Positions 50,050 to 59,665 of a stretch of 64,000 nt of DNA are shown here, one piece after another; position 1 is the first letter of the stretch, and the number at the start of each line of letters is the position of its first letter. The position numbers and the translations under genes are program-made. The notes beneath the pieces are model-generated. The model was given only the letters and a program-made list of their open reading frames with translations, did not search any database and had not been told where the DNA came from. Source of the DNA: Drosophila miranda (lineage: Eukaryota > Arthropoda > Insecta > Diptera > Drosophilidae); contig NC_046676.1 of the NCBI RefSeq assembly GCF_003369915.1, positions 15,110,001 to 15,174,000 on the forward strand, read 5' to 3'.

Positions 50050-52114
50050 ATGAGCGATTCGTATGAAGCACCAGTGCGCGAGAAGCGCTCATTTCTCATG
50101 GCTCGAGATCCCAGCGTTGACCGGCGCTGTCGACCAAGACCGGAGAAAAAGTTGCGTCTGTTCGATGATATACATGAAGCCATGGAGAGCACAGACGGCT
50201 CAGACTCTGAGTCAGAGTGCGCATCCAATGGTGGAGACTATGCAACTAGTGTCCCGAGTGCTGAAGATATCAGTGTCGGGGATACTGGGCCACAGGTCTT
50301 TTTGCGTCTGCGTCCCGTGGGTGTCGCCTCCAAAGCATACTCGGTATCAGACGATGGAAAAGTGCTGGTTACCAGCGTGAAGAGTGAAAACACCAGCACC
50401 AATGTCAACAAAATGGAAAAGCACTTTGGATTCACATCTATATTCGATGGCTCCGTTGGGCAGCGGGATGTCTACGACATCTGTGTTGGTCCCAGGATTC
50501 TGGAAGAAGAATGCGTTACCATAATGACGTATGGCACTTCAGGCTCGGGAAAAACGTACACATTGCTTGGTATGTTCGATATTTTACTGTCTGCACCAAA
50601 GGGCAACTCCTCATAATGTTTTTTCCAACAAAGGCGATGATGTGCTTGCTGGTGTTATACCCCGCGGCCTAGAGCACATATTCACCATCTACATGGAAAA
50701 CTTATACCACTCACCCAAACTAAAACTGGTCAACGGCTGCATTGAGTTCCTTCAGGACGAGACCACGTTGCGGGAAATGCAAATAAGCAAGAAACTGCTT
50801 AGCTTGTGCCCGGATATTGGCGGGCATCACGAGCGACTGAAGGAGGCGATTCAGGGGGATCACACCTTCGAGACAAAGGCCGACCCGAACGTCTCGGTAA
50901 TGATTTGGGTATCATTTGTGGAGATCTACAATGAACTGGTATATGACCTATTGACCATACCGCCGCGTCAAGAAAATCTTGGTGCTGTTCCGCGAAAGCC
51001 CATGAAGATCTCCTGCAATAAAGGTCAAGTATATATCAAGGGCCTGACGACTGTGTTCGTAAGAAGCAGCGAGGAAGCCTTGCAGCTGCTGCGGCTGGGA
51101 CAGCAGCGTTCCACCTACGCTTCGACCTCGGTGAACGCGAACTCTAGCAGATCCCACTGTGTCTTCATCGTGGATGTGTTGAAGTACAACTGCTCGGGAA
51201 TGACCACTCAATGTTCGTACAAGTTTTGCGACCTCGCGGGCTCGGAGCGTGTAAACAACACGGGCACCATCGGGTTACGCCTCAAGGAGGCGAAAAACAT
51301 CAACACCTCCCTAATGACTTTGGGGCGGTGTCTGGACGCGGCCAGTACTTCACGGAAAAAGCCAAACAATGACGTCATACCATTTCGCGATTCAAAGCTT
51401 ACCATGCTGTTGCAAGCAGCCCTGCTCGGAAAGGAACGCTTGGCCATGATAGTGACTGTCACACCGCTGGAGAAGTTCTATGAGGAAAACCTGAACGTGC
51501 TCAACTTCGCCTCCATAGCGAAGAATATCATTTTTAAAGAGCCTTTGATAAAGCAGCATTGTACACGATATTCTGGTTTCTTTGACAACTCTAAAAAGAA
51601 TACCCAGTACGAATACATCAAAGAGATTGAGGAGATTAATATCAGGTATAGAAATCTAATGAGCTCATCGCTTTTCGGCATAATAACACATCGTATAATA
51701 CACTTTTTACCGTACAGCCTGCGGCAAGAGATCGATCGATTGAAGTTGGACCATGTACTGAAGATGCAGCTGCTGGAGGAGAGGCTGCGAAAGGAAATTT
51801 CGGAGACCTACCAAGAATTGTTGCGGGAAAACAAAAAGCAGTGGGAGAAGCAGGCCGAGAAGCAACGTCTGATGGCAGAGCGGGAGTTCGAGTTTAAGGT
51901 TTGTACGCCTTACATAAGATGGTTTGCCTTTCCATTGCCACTAAACAATCGCGTATCATTGCAGCTGGCAGCACAAAAGCGGCTGTACGAAGAGCAAATC
52001 GAGGATCTCAAGGATGAAATCGAGGAACTCAAACCTCCCTCAAGCGAATCCGACAGTATGGACGAAAAGGAGGATGAGCCCAATGCGTCCATAGAAATAC
52101 TCGATGATGAATAG
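50050..52114 (+). CDS. sub: Subito, kinesin-6 family mitotic/meiotic spindle motor (plus-strand copy, likely parental)
   Basis: Four exons (50050-50569, 50634-51645, 51718-51898, 51965-52114; introns 64, 72 and 66 bp, all GT-AG) give a predicted 620-aa protein, close to the roughly 628 aa of D. melanogaster Subito, which it matches along its length (LMARDPS.DRR.RPRP, MEKHFGFTSIFD, SIEILDD end). Acidic N-terminal tail about 1-80; motor domain about 80-475 with P-loop GTSGSGKT (162-169), switch I NANSSRSH (341-348), switch II DLAGSE (373-378) and a kinesin-6 loop-6 insertion (about 200-260); coiled coil about 500-595; acidic tail. Subito is a plus-end-directed motor that bundles antiparallel microtubules in the central spindle and builds acentrosomal meiotic spindles. 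This copy keeps E123, A256, G384, M527 and R535, as remembered in D. melanogaster, where the seven minus copies have V, D, V, K and Q. AATAAA lies at 52164-52169. Confidence 0.92.
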
Positions 52115-52908
52115 TACATGTTATATTTGCCATCTTGTATTTTTAAGGGTTTGTTATAGTCTAAATAAAATCACTTATGAATTCAAGTAGTGTGTATTCT
52201 GAGAACTTTTCTATTTGTGAAAAACATGGAAATCATCCTCGGGCTTGGGTCATCCTTGGGCTGTTGTCAATCTCTGTTTAAAAGATATTTCAACGATATT
52301 TTGCAGGTAGTGATCTCCTTACAAAGACCAGGAATGAGTAACGACTAAGACATATCATTTTTAGAAATGGTCTTTCTAAATTACGTTTTAAAGCAGCTTT
52401 ATATAAAATAAACCAAATACTAGTGTATACAAATGGCCATAGGCTGACAAGCAACAAGACTTTAAATACCAGCAACATTGACGTTACAACATTGTGACTG
52501 TTTTTTTTGTTTAAACCTTGTTTTAGTCAAAATACAATAAATGGGAGTACTTAAAATTCGTTAATCTTGTAGAAAATGTATTTATCAATGGAATAAAACT
52601 ATGAGCATTAGGAACAATTACGCCCTAACTTTTTTTTGTTTGACCTTTTTCACTAAAACCTTTTTTTTAGGCAAAATCTAATAAAAACAAGTATTTAAAA
52701 TAAGCCAGTCAAGTAGAAAGTTGAATCAGTAACCATATAAAATTATGTGGGCATGGCTAAATGTGCTATATATATAGTAATATTCTACGGAAGATCAAAA
52801 TCGAGGAATATGTAAAATAGAACTTGAATTCGTCAGTATATTTATGGTATATTTTTTAAATGAGATGGTATATTTTGGTATATTTATGAGGGTCGGACCG
52901 TATATTTT
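52115..52908. repeat. Right outer arm of the block: 3' flank of plus-strand subito, inverted partner of 2897-3694
   Basis: AT-rich 3' flank with AATAAA at 52164, ending in GGTATATTT-type repeats and GAGGGTCGGACCGTATATTTT at 52888-52908, where identity with the left arm stops. It contains no gene. The last part lies just upstream of the LAPTM gene and may be part of its promoter, so the left arm would be a displaced copy of that promoter edge. Confidence 0.8.
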
Positions 52909-53242
52909 TATCACACTGCGCAGTTTTAGATTCAGTTAACTAGATTAGATTTATACATCTAACACTCCAAAGGTACATCTAATAATAAGTGCTTAAACGA
53001 AAATGACAGTGAAAGCAGAAAACCATGAAAAACAATTGTGCAAATTTCTAAGCAGACATCAAATAAAGTGGGACACAACATAGGCCCAGGCATATACACA
53101 CAGACACACACACACATTGACATTGACTGTAACCGCAGCCATATGTACTATATATGCATATGTGTACTTATGTATACACTTATACGAGTATATTGTGAAA
53201 TTATAAACATAATTAATGCCTGGTGATTTGTTTTTGTTGCAG
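52885..53242 (+). promoter_or_regulatory. Probable promoter and 5' UTR region of the LAPTM gene
   Basis: Shortly after the right breakpoint comes TATCACACTG (52909-52918), a partial match to the Drosophila core promoter Motif 1 (GGTCACACT), and an initiator-like TTCAGTTA at 52931. A strong acceptor TTTTTGTTGCAG ends at 53242, directly before the first coding exon, so a 5' UTR intron is likely. The donor is uncertain (one option is AAAGGTACATC at about 52970). No TATA box is seen. Confidence 0.4.
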
Positions 53243-53297
53243 CTTGTGGCACCCACCTCTGTCTGCGGGGCGTGAAATGTTAAGGATTCACTTCAAA

Positions 53298-56200
53298 ATG
53301 GGTCCGCAACGTAGTCATCATCCCAGCAACAACAACAACAGCAATGGCACCGCCACCAGCAGCAATGGCAATCGCCAGCACAAGGAGTTTACGTGCTGTT
53401 TTGGTCTGCATGTCCATACGGCCACCCTGATGATTGGATTGTGGCATTTGGTAAGAAACTCAATTACCACCCTCTGACCTTTACCCCACCCACACACACA
53501 GCTGCAGCAGGCTTCTCAAAATGTGTATACACAGCTGCATTCCCACGCATGCAAGTTGTTGCCGCTTCATTTTTGACCCTTTTCAGTGTCAAGGAAGGGA
53601 AAAATCAATCGACCATGCCTGCGCAGTTCCTCCAAAACTGCACGCATCCAGCAGCTCTAAAACTTTCGCACTGCACACGTCCAACTTTCCCTGCGTGGGT
53701 TTACCTCCCCCTGTGACGTCAATCCGTGCGTCATCTGATCGGCAACAGTGCCAGCGAAGATGGGACTTAGCATCACTTTGCATCCCAATACGGAAGTGTC
53801 GGTCCGGATCCGTGCCTGGCAAACGGTATAGTGCGATTCCACAAGCCCTAAGGTGGGCCTTTTGTCCAGCCCCCGGCTGAAAGTAGCCCCTACTACAGCC
53901 CATTGTGGAGAGGTGTCGCCTACACATGACTTGGCATAAGCAATTGGCATAATTTGTGTATTTCAGTGCTCGTTCCGCCTCTTATGATTGGGGTCCCCTG
54001 CGACACGCTTTCATAGTTGCTCGCCGCACCGCACCACACCGCCTCATGTTTTGCAGTAACAAATCGTCACATGCGTCGCGAAAATGATTACAGTTTGAGC
54101 AGCATCAGCGACTGTGGGGCTCTGAAACCTTGTCGATGGTGTTCCGTTTCACTTCTTATCAACATCAAGTGCAATTTAATACCACTTCGGGTCCCAGTTT
54201 CCCCTTTTCTTTGTTTACCCCTCCAATTCGAGTCGAGTATCGGCTGTTCAAACGCTTTTATTTATTTATTTATTTGTGTAGCGTATAGCCGCGAATTGAA
54301 TATTCCGATTGGATCATCATATAGTGATACAGTCATCTTGCGACCATCTGACTGATCCAACTTCGTTTAGGTATCCAAATTAGAATTATAACAAACAAAC
54401 CATGCGCCTCCATTTAAGTGTCGCATTAAAGGTCAATTTGCAGTCAAAACAGAGCCTTGAACCTGATGTGATGTCTAAGCACGGGCCATATGTGCAAACA
54501 GTCACCGCCAGATACCAGATATCCGAATCCATGAGCTGTTCCATTTATTTTTAAAAATCCACGTACTCGCCAGATGATATGCAAACATTTCCCCTCAGAT
54601 ATGCATACAACATCTTTCTGTTCGGTCAACAGTTTCAACAGCGCGACAGAAGGCCGCCATAAATTGGAGAATTGTTAATTCAACTGTCACTTATCAGCAC
54701 ACAAATCGCAAATCAAATCTACTGAAGTTTCCTTATCTGTTGTGGTTTTTTTTTTCTTGCCAGCTCGCCTGCCAGCTCATCGTCATGATAAGCCATAGAA
54801 TACCCAAACACCTGCGAGATGTTCAAAAAATGTGTTTAATGAATCTGTATCTATCCCCTACGATACGAGCTGGCATTTGCCTTCCCAGTCATTTTGAAAT
54901 AATATTAAAACTAACATTCGAATCTACATTTTTCGCACAAGAGCAATTTGAAATGATTGCTCCTTTCCAATGAGATCGCTTCCAGAAGAAGCATTCGACA
55001 CAGCTTGTGCAAGATTCGAGTGCAATGTACCACGGAGCAGAGAGCGATTACGAAGAAGAGAGCCTGGTGGAAGAGGAGCAGGAGCAGACGGAGGAGAGTA
55101 GCAGCTCTGGGGACGTGGAGAGCGAGGAGAATGGCCTAGTCTTGCTGTACAAGAACCCAGCTATTAATTGTCCTTCGTCCCCGTCCTGGCGCACGAAAGC
55201 TGGCGAGCCTAAGGAGCGCACCCTGTACTCCTTGGGCTATGCCGCATCCGACAAGTGGTCGACACTGGAAGCTACTCCTTGCCAAATGAAGAACAAGCCC
55301 AATCTGTATACACTGCTGGTGAAGCTGGCCAAAAACCGTTTGAGGACCGATTCGGTTGTCAGAATCGGCGAATGTCAGTTCCCAGTGCATCTCATGGTTC
55401 TGCAGAGCTACTCACAGTCGTTTCGCGATACCGCCCACGATATTGAATTGGAGCTACCAGAGGAGTACGTGACCGCAAGGAGTTTCGGTCTTATCTACGA
55501 ATGGATGCTTACGGACAAGCCGCTCCTGCCCCGATTGGGCCTGCTGGAGGTCCTTCGAGCGGCAAAGTTCTTGAAGATCACACAGCTGGTCCGCCAGTGC
55601 GAGCATTGTCTGATAAATGGTTGCAAAGAGAACGCAGCTGCATTGCTGTACGTGGAGGCGAGGCGCCTGAACATGGAGCGATCTCAGCGACGTTTCCTTC
55701 TGCGAATTTCAAAGTTCTTTCTGACACTTGTGGCCTCTGAGGAGTTTCTCCTTCTGCCGCTGAAGCCGCTCCTTCTTCTGCTTAATTCGAGTATGCTCGG
55801 TGTCAACTCGGAGCTGGAGGTCCTAATGTCTGCAGTGCGCTGGTTGAATTGCCGGTGGCCTCAGCGCCAGGACAAGGTAAAAGAGGTCTCATCTTGTGTA
55901 CGTTTTGCTTTGATCGCGCCGTGGCATTTAGTACGACTCCAAAATCCGGAATTATCTTCCTTGGAAGTGCTGAGGGTTGTCACTAACCCGACTGTGCGTC
56001 AGCTGATCCACGATGGCATTGCCTACACAACCACGCGAATCTACTACGGCGCCGATCAAGAGGGGTTCAAAAATCACCTCCTCAAATCTGCCATGAGCAT
56101 ACCAGAGCCAAGGACTTGGATCTTCGACCCCGCCTGCAGCCATCACCATCGCATTAACTGCAAGTTAGCACTGGACTTTTCCTACCAAGCGTTCATTGGA

Positions 56201-57751
56201 TACCTCAACCGCCTGCAGGTACAGCCCAAGCACTACTGGGAATCGTTGGAGTCGGCAGTGGCTCCGAGCGGCGTCGAGTGCCTCAGCTGCCACCACTTAA
56301 CCCAAAGGTCAAAGCCCTTGGCCCCAGCTGACCATCGCTAAACCCGTTTCCGTTGTATTCATTTGTTGTGAAAATTTTTAATATATATCTTGATACCCAT
56401 TCCATTGAATTGATCCTGTCTTAGCTCATTGTTCCCACATAAGCTTATACGATGGTATAATACAGCGTAGTATTCATGTATCCGTCTCCGCCTCACTTGC
56501 AGTTCCTCAACATTTTGGCCCTGAGCGTTCTGGCGGTCATCTGGCGCAACCCCGAGATGATGGACGAGTTGGAAAGCGGCAGCCATGACTACACTGTGGA
56601 TCTCAATGCACCGGCCTTGCCGACGCCCCTGAGCAAAGTGGACCCGCCCTACGCCTACCGCGACCATTCCCTCAACTATCGTAAGCGTGAGCGTAAGCAG
56701 TGACACAGAGTGGATCCGTGGATGGATTACTAATTATCGTTTTCGTTTTCATTCTATGCTTGTAGAGAACTTTGACATGGGCGGACTGGTGTGCACCTGC
56801 ATGATAGCCATAACACTGATGATGATCTATGGAACCATCAAGGGGAAACCGTCGCATCTGTTGCCCTTCTTCTGTCTGCAGCTGTTTGACTTCGCCATAA
56901 CGACGTAAGATCATTTTAAATCGTTTTGTGGGCAACCTCCCCAGCTTTTTCTTTCCGGTCGCAGCCTCACCGCCGCTGGCTATCTGTGCTACCTACAGGC
57001 CATCCATCGCATCATTGCCGAGTCTCACCGCTTGCCCTGGCGCGAGAAGCTGCTGGAGCTGCCGCCTGAGGAGCTCGTCGTGGTGGTTCTCGTCGTTTTC
57101 GTGTGCATTGTATTCCTGAAGGCCTACTGCATTGGCATCGTCTGGCGCTGTTACAAGTACCTGACTCTGCGTCAGCAACATATCCGCACTTTGTTCCCCT
57201 TCCTCGAGACTGGATCCGGGATCAATGGTGTGGGCGGCACCTTTGGGGCTGAGGAGCGTGCCTACTCCACTCTGTTGCCCAACTATGATGAGGCCATTGC
57301 CCAGTACTTGAAGCAGGCACCGCCGCCATCCTATCAGGTGGCCATGTCCAACTACCAAGAGGATCAGGCCGGAGAAGCTGGCGGTGCTGAAGCAAATCCT
57401 GGTGTGCCCCCCCTGTTCGTGGCTCTGGATGCAGTGGCCACTGCAAACGCCGCCTCCATTATGGATGATAATGATAACATGGATAACAACAACGAAATGC
57501 CGAACAACAACAACACGATGCACGTGAATGCCAACACGCCTCCCATGCGACGCAGTGATGTCGCCCTTGGCCCCATTTCCGATGACGATGATGATCTGGA
57601 GGTGATCGACGCAGGCCTAGATGCGATGGAGAGCATTCCACCGCCGCCGCCGTACAACGATGTGGCCGATGCCGAAGTGCAGGTGCCATCCCCGTCAGCG
57701 GTAGATCGTCAGGTCAACATAACACCTGGGCGCAATGAGAGCCAGGCCTAA
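53298..57751 (+). CDS. LAPTM-family lysosomal transmembrane protein (four coding exons)
   Basis: Coding exons 53298-53450, 56503-56680, 56766-56904 and 56965-57751; all joints are GT-AG and keep frame, giving 418 aa (an in-frame ATG at 53277 would add seven residues). Four hydrophobic segments fit the LAPTM4/5 family: one ends GLWHLFLNILALSVLAVIW, then CTCMIAITLMMIYG, FFCLQLFDFAITTLTAAGYL and ELVVVVLVVFVCIVFL. The long cytoplasmic tail has PY-type motifs (LPNYDEAI, PPPSYQVAM, PPPPPYNDV), which in this family bind the WW domains of NEDD4-type ubiquitin ligases and sort the protein to lysosomes. It also has an Asn/Met/Asp-rich stretch. The N-terminus is Asn/Ser-rich. I recall the D. melanogaster orthologue as CG14767, not checked. 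The first coding intron (about 3.05 kb) hosts another gene. Confidence 0.88.
53451..55006. other. 5' half of LAPTM coding intron 1; no gene seen
   Basis: About 1.55 kb of intron before the nested BTB gene. Several short open frames on both strands lack any domain resemblance. A pyrimidine-rich, T-rich tract lies near 54745. Promoter elements of the nested gene would be expected close to 54900-55000, but I see no TATA box there. Confidence 0.5.
55025..56341 (+). CDS. BTB/POZ-BACK domain protein, single exon, nested in LAPTM intron
   Basis: A single open frame; I favour the ATG at 55025 (MYHGAESDYEEES, 438 aa), with an upstream in-frame ATG at 55007 that would add six residues. The first about 40 residues are very acidic with a Ser run. 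A BTB fold follows at about 107-197 (DSVVRIGECQFPVHLMVLQS, the typical pattern of a shape-determining strand then the helix that buries the first dimer contact), then a BACK-like helical region to about 305. The C-terminal part has a His/Cys cluster (ACSHHHRINC, CLSCHH). BTB-BACK proteins often serve as Cullin-3 adaptors; no Kelch repeats are present. It lies on the same strand as its host gene. The lack of introns could mean a retrocopy origin or simple intron loss. I do not recognise the specific orthologue. Confidence 0.8.
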   Translation: MYHGAESDYEEESLVEEEQEQTEESSSSGDVESEENGLVLLYKNPAINCPSSPSWRTKAGEPKERTLYSLGYAASDKWSTLEATPCQMKNKPNLYTLLVKLAKNRLRTDSVVRIGECQFPVHLMVLQSYSQSFRDTAHDIELELPEEYVTARSFGLIYEWMLTDKPLLPRLGLLEVLRAAKFLKITQLVRQCEHCLINGCKENAAALLYVEARRLNMERSQRRFLLRISKFFLTLVASEEFLLLPLKPLLLLLNSSMLGVNSELEVLMSAVRWLNCRWPQRQDKVKEVSSCVRFALIAPWHLVRLQNPELSSLEVLRVVTNPTVRQLIHDGIAYTTTRIYYGADQEGFKNHLLKSAMSIPEPRTWIFDPACSHHHRINCKLALDFSYQAFIGYLNRLQVQPKHYWESLESAVAPSGVECLSCHHLTQRSKPLAPADHR

Positions 57752-58610
57752 GTTGTGATTTCTTTAAGTTTGTTTCTCACTATGTAACCGTGATGTGAGC
57801 GCGTGCTCGCATTACTAGCATCCACATCCTCGTCTTGCCCAGCCGCACAACGTTTTTTTGGTTATCATAACTTGGCTCATTCCGTTTCCTCCATCAATCA
57901 GGTGCACTCTTGCGTTTATACATATATGCTCTATATACCTCTATCTATACATATATAGTATGTATTTATGCATAAATGTGTTGAAAAGTGTTTTAGCAAA
58001 TGAAAAATTTGAAGTAATTCCCATTTATAGCCGCCGCTCATTATATTGTTGTTTAAGGTAAAATCAAAACGCAAGCAGATTGTCTTTATGAATGCATATA
58101 TGCTATATATATATATATGGTTGCTTCTCTTTAAATTTCCAAAACCAAAAAAAGGACCGTAGCAAGGATTTTGGTGTGGCCCAGAAAAGCTTCAATTCCT
58201 TTTCGGCCACGTCCGATATTCGAAAGTAGATGCAACAACAACCTGTTATAAACGTTTTCATTCGTTTAACCATGAGAATTTCAATTAGATTAAGCCCAAG
58301 TAGTTCGTTACCAGATAAATTCAATTGGCGCCCGCAGCCCACAGCCCGAAAGCCCTGTCTCTGGGTATGAATATGGATGTTCTTTGTGTTAAGCTATCTC
58401 GTAAGACTCTTATGCATATTATATACTCGATACTTGATACGGAACACATGGCGTACATAACCCCATCACTTACGATGCTATATATCACCCGGATTTTACT
58501 ATTGTGTATCAATTAACAGCAAACGAATCGTTTTATGTGTGTACGATATCTGTCTATGTATACTGTATACTAAATATGCAAAGATATTCGAATAAATATT
58601 AGTTTGTATT
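57752..58610 (+). other. 3' UTR of the LAPTM gene
   Basis: AT-rich sequence after the stop codon with runs of TATATA (57940-57960 and 58095-58118). A canonical AATAAA at 58591-58596 is followed by a T/GT-rich stretch, so the transcript probably ends near 58610-58630. Short open frames here are not supported as genes. Confidence 0.55.
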
Positions 58611-58964
58611 TAATTCAAAATGTAATTCCTTGCATTATCAATTGCGGATCGTGGAAACGATTTCACATGCGAGAAATTGTGAGACTTCTAGGGAATATGA
58701 AAGGAATCATTAAATGAATCACATCTCTCTCGTGGGTGCCCTAAGTCCGATCGATCACGGCAATCGGCCGCTTCCAGCTCGTCTGAGGCCGTGGTCGTGT
58801 AGGTGACGGAGTTCTACGGTGAGTCAATCAGGCTTTCCATGACTTGATAACGATTCTGAGCTCTTCTCCTGGCCCACACCAAGCGATTGTAGAATTCGAG
58901 GGAAGTCCCGCAGCTAAAAATACCCGATGTTGTTTTTCATGTGTGTCTATTGTATTTTTAAGAT

Positions 58965-58970
58965 TTTATT
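58965..58970 (-). terminator. Polyadenylation signal of PGRP-SC2
   Basis: AATAAA on the minus strand about 56 bp past the PGRP-SC2 stop codon, after a long A-rich run (T-rich on the plus strand, 58980-59010). The two convergent genes (LAPTM ending near 58610 and PGRP-SC2 near 58950) are separated by about 350 bp in which I see nothing coding. Confidence 0.6.
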
Positions 58971-59025
58971 TGCATTCAAGTTTTTTTTTTTTGTTTTTTT
59001 TTTGCTTTTCATTGACCTTGATCGC

Positions 59026-59580
59026 CTAAGCCTTCCAGTTGGCCCAGGTGCGGATCTCGTTCCAGATGTTGGTGCCGGGGCACTCGGTGGCGCTGACCTG
59101 ACGGTGGCCGTACAGAGTGTAGCCGGAGATGATCTGGCCGCGAGAGACGGCGTCGGCGAGGAGACCCTTGGCGGCGGTGATCTGGGCGGAGGTGATCTTG
59201 TCGGTGTTGTAGTTACCCAGGAAGGAGATGCCAATGGACTTGGAGTTCCAGTTGGTGGCATGGGCTCCCACCACGTTCCAGCCGCGACCCTCGTACACGT
59301 TGCCATCGCCGCCGATCAGGAAGTTGTAGCCAATATCAGCCCAGCCGAGAGAGTCCATGTGGTAGGCCTGGATGTTCTTCAGCTGGGTCTGGCAAGCGGC
59401 TTGGGTTGTGCAGTAGTTGCCGGCGGTATGGTGGATCACAGCGTAGCTCAGGGACGACGCCAGGGTAGTCTTGCTGGTGGCCGAACGACCTCCCCACTGC
59501 GACTTGCTGATGATGGTCACACCCAGAGCGGCCTGGGCGCAGAAGAACACAGCTAGAAGGACGAGAGCTTTATTTGCCAT
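59026..59580 (-). CDS. PGRP-SC2: PGRP-SC2, secreted peptidoglycan recognition protein with amidase activity
   Basis: Predicted 184 aa, single exon, the same length as D. melanogaster PGRP-SC2 and closely matching it (MANKALVLLAVFFCAQAALG signal peptide, IISKSQWGGRSATSK). I chose the MANKAL start rather than the longer frame because the family begins there and the extra residues overlap the 5' UTR. The PGRP/amidase_2 domain spans about 22-170. Zinc and catalytic residues expected for an active N-acetylmuramoyl-L-alanine amidase are present: His in HHTAG (50-51), Tyr85, His159 and Cys167 (ECPGT); Cys57-Cys63 make the conserved disulfide. PGRP-SC enzymes are gut-secreted and cut the stem peptide from peptidoglycan, dampening the IMD immune response to commensal bacteria. 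Confidence 0.95.
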   Translation of the reverse strand: MANKALVLLAVFFCAQAALGVTIISKSQWGGRSATSKTTLASSLSYAVIHHTAGNYCTTQAACQTQLKNIQAYHMDSLGWADIGYNFLIGGDGNVYEGRGWNVVGAHATNWNSKSIGISFLGNYNTDKITSAQITAAKGLLADAVSRGQIISGYTLYGHRQVSATECPGTNIWNEIRTWANWKA

Positions 59581-59620
59581 TGTTGAAGATCGATTGTTCG
59601 TTGTTCCACTCAATGCCGCC

Positions 59621-59665
59621 TTATATACCCCATCGAATCGAACCCGAGCAGGCTTATCGCCAGCG
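59621..59665 (-). promoter_or_regulatory. PGRP-SC2 core promoter: TATA box and GATA-type site
   Basis: Minus-strand TATATAA at 59627-59621, about 41 bp before the start codon, so the leader is very short. A GATAAG motif lies at about 59651-59656 on the minus strand (TTATC in CTTATCGCC). GATA factors drive Drosophila midgut genes, which fits the known gut expression of PGRP-SC; binding here is inferred. Confidence 0.6.

Noticed and set aside
2897-52908. Transposon or retroviral-type element as the cause of the amplification
   Set aside because: I found no transposase, reverse transcriptase or integrase frame, no target-site duplications at the outer edges, and the terminal inverted arms are simply gene flanks.
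53393-53950. Overlapping 97-119 codon frames in the first part of the LAPTM intron
   Set aside because: They overlap on both strands, the first spans the splice donor at 53451, and none matches a family.
56993-57523. 176-codon minus-strand frame opposite the last LAPTM exon
   Set aside because: It is antisense to a well-supported coding exon with membrane segments and PY motifs.
58927-59556. 209-codon plus-strand frame opposite PGRP-SC2 (a similar 234-codon frame lies opposite PGRP-SC1)
   Set aside because: They are antisense shadows of high-GC PGRP coding sequence; the PGRP frames have signal peptides and full catalytic sites.
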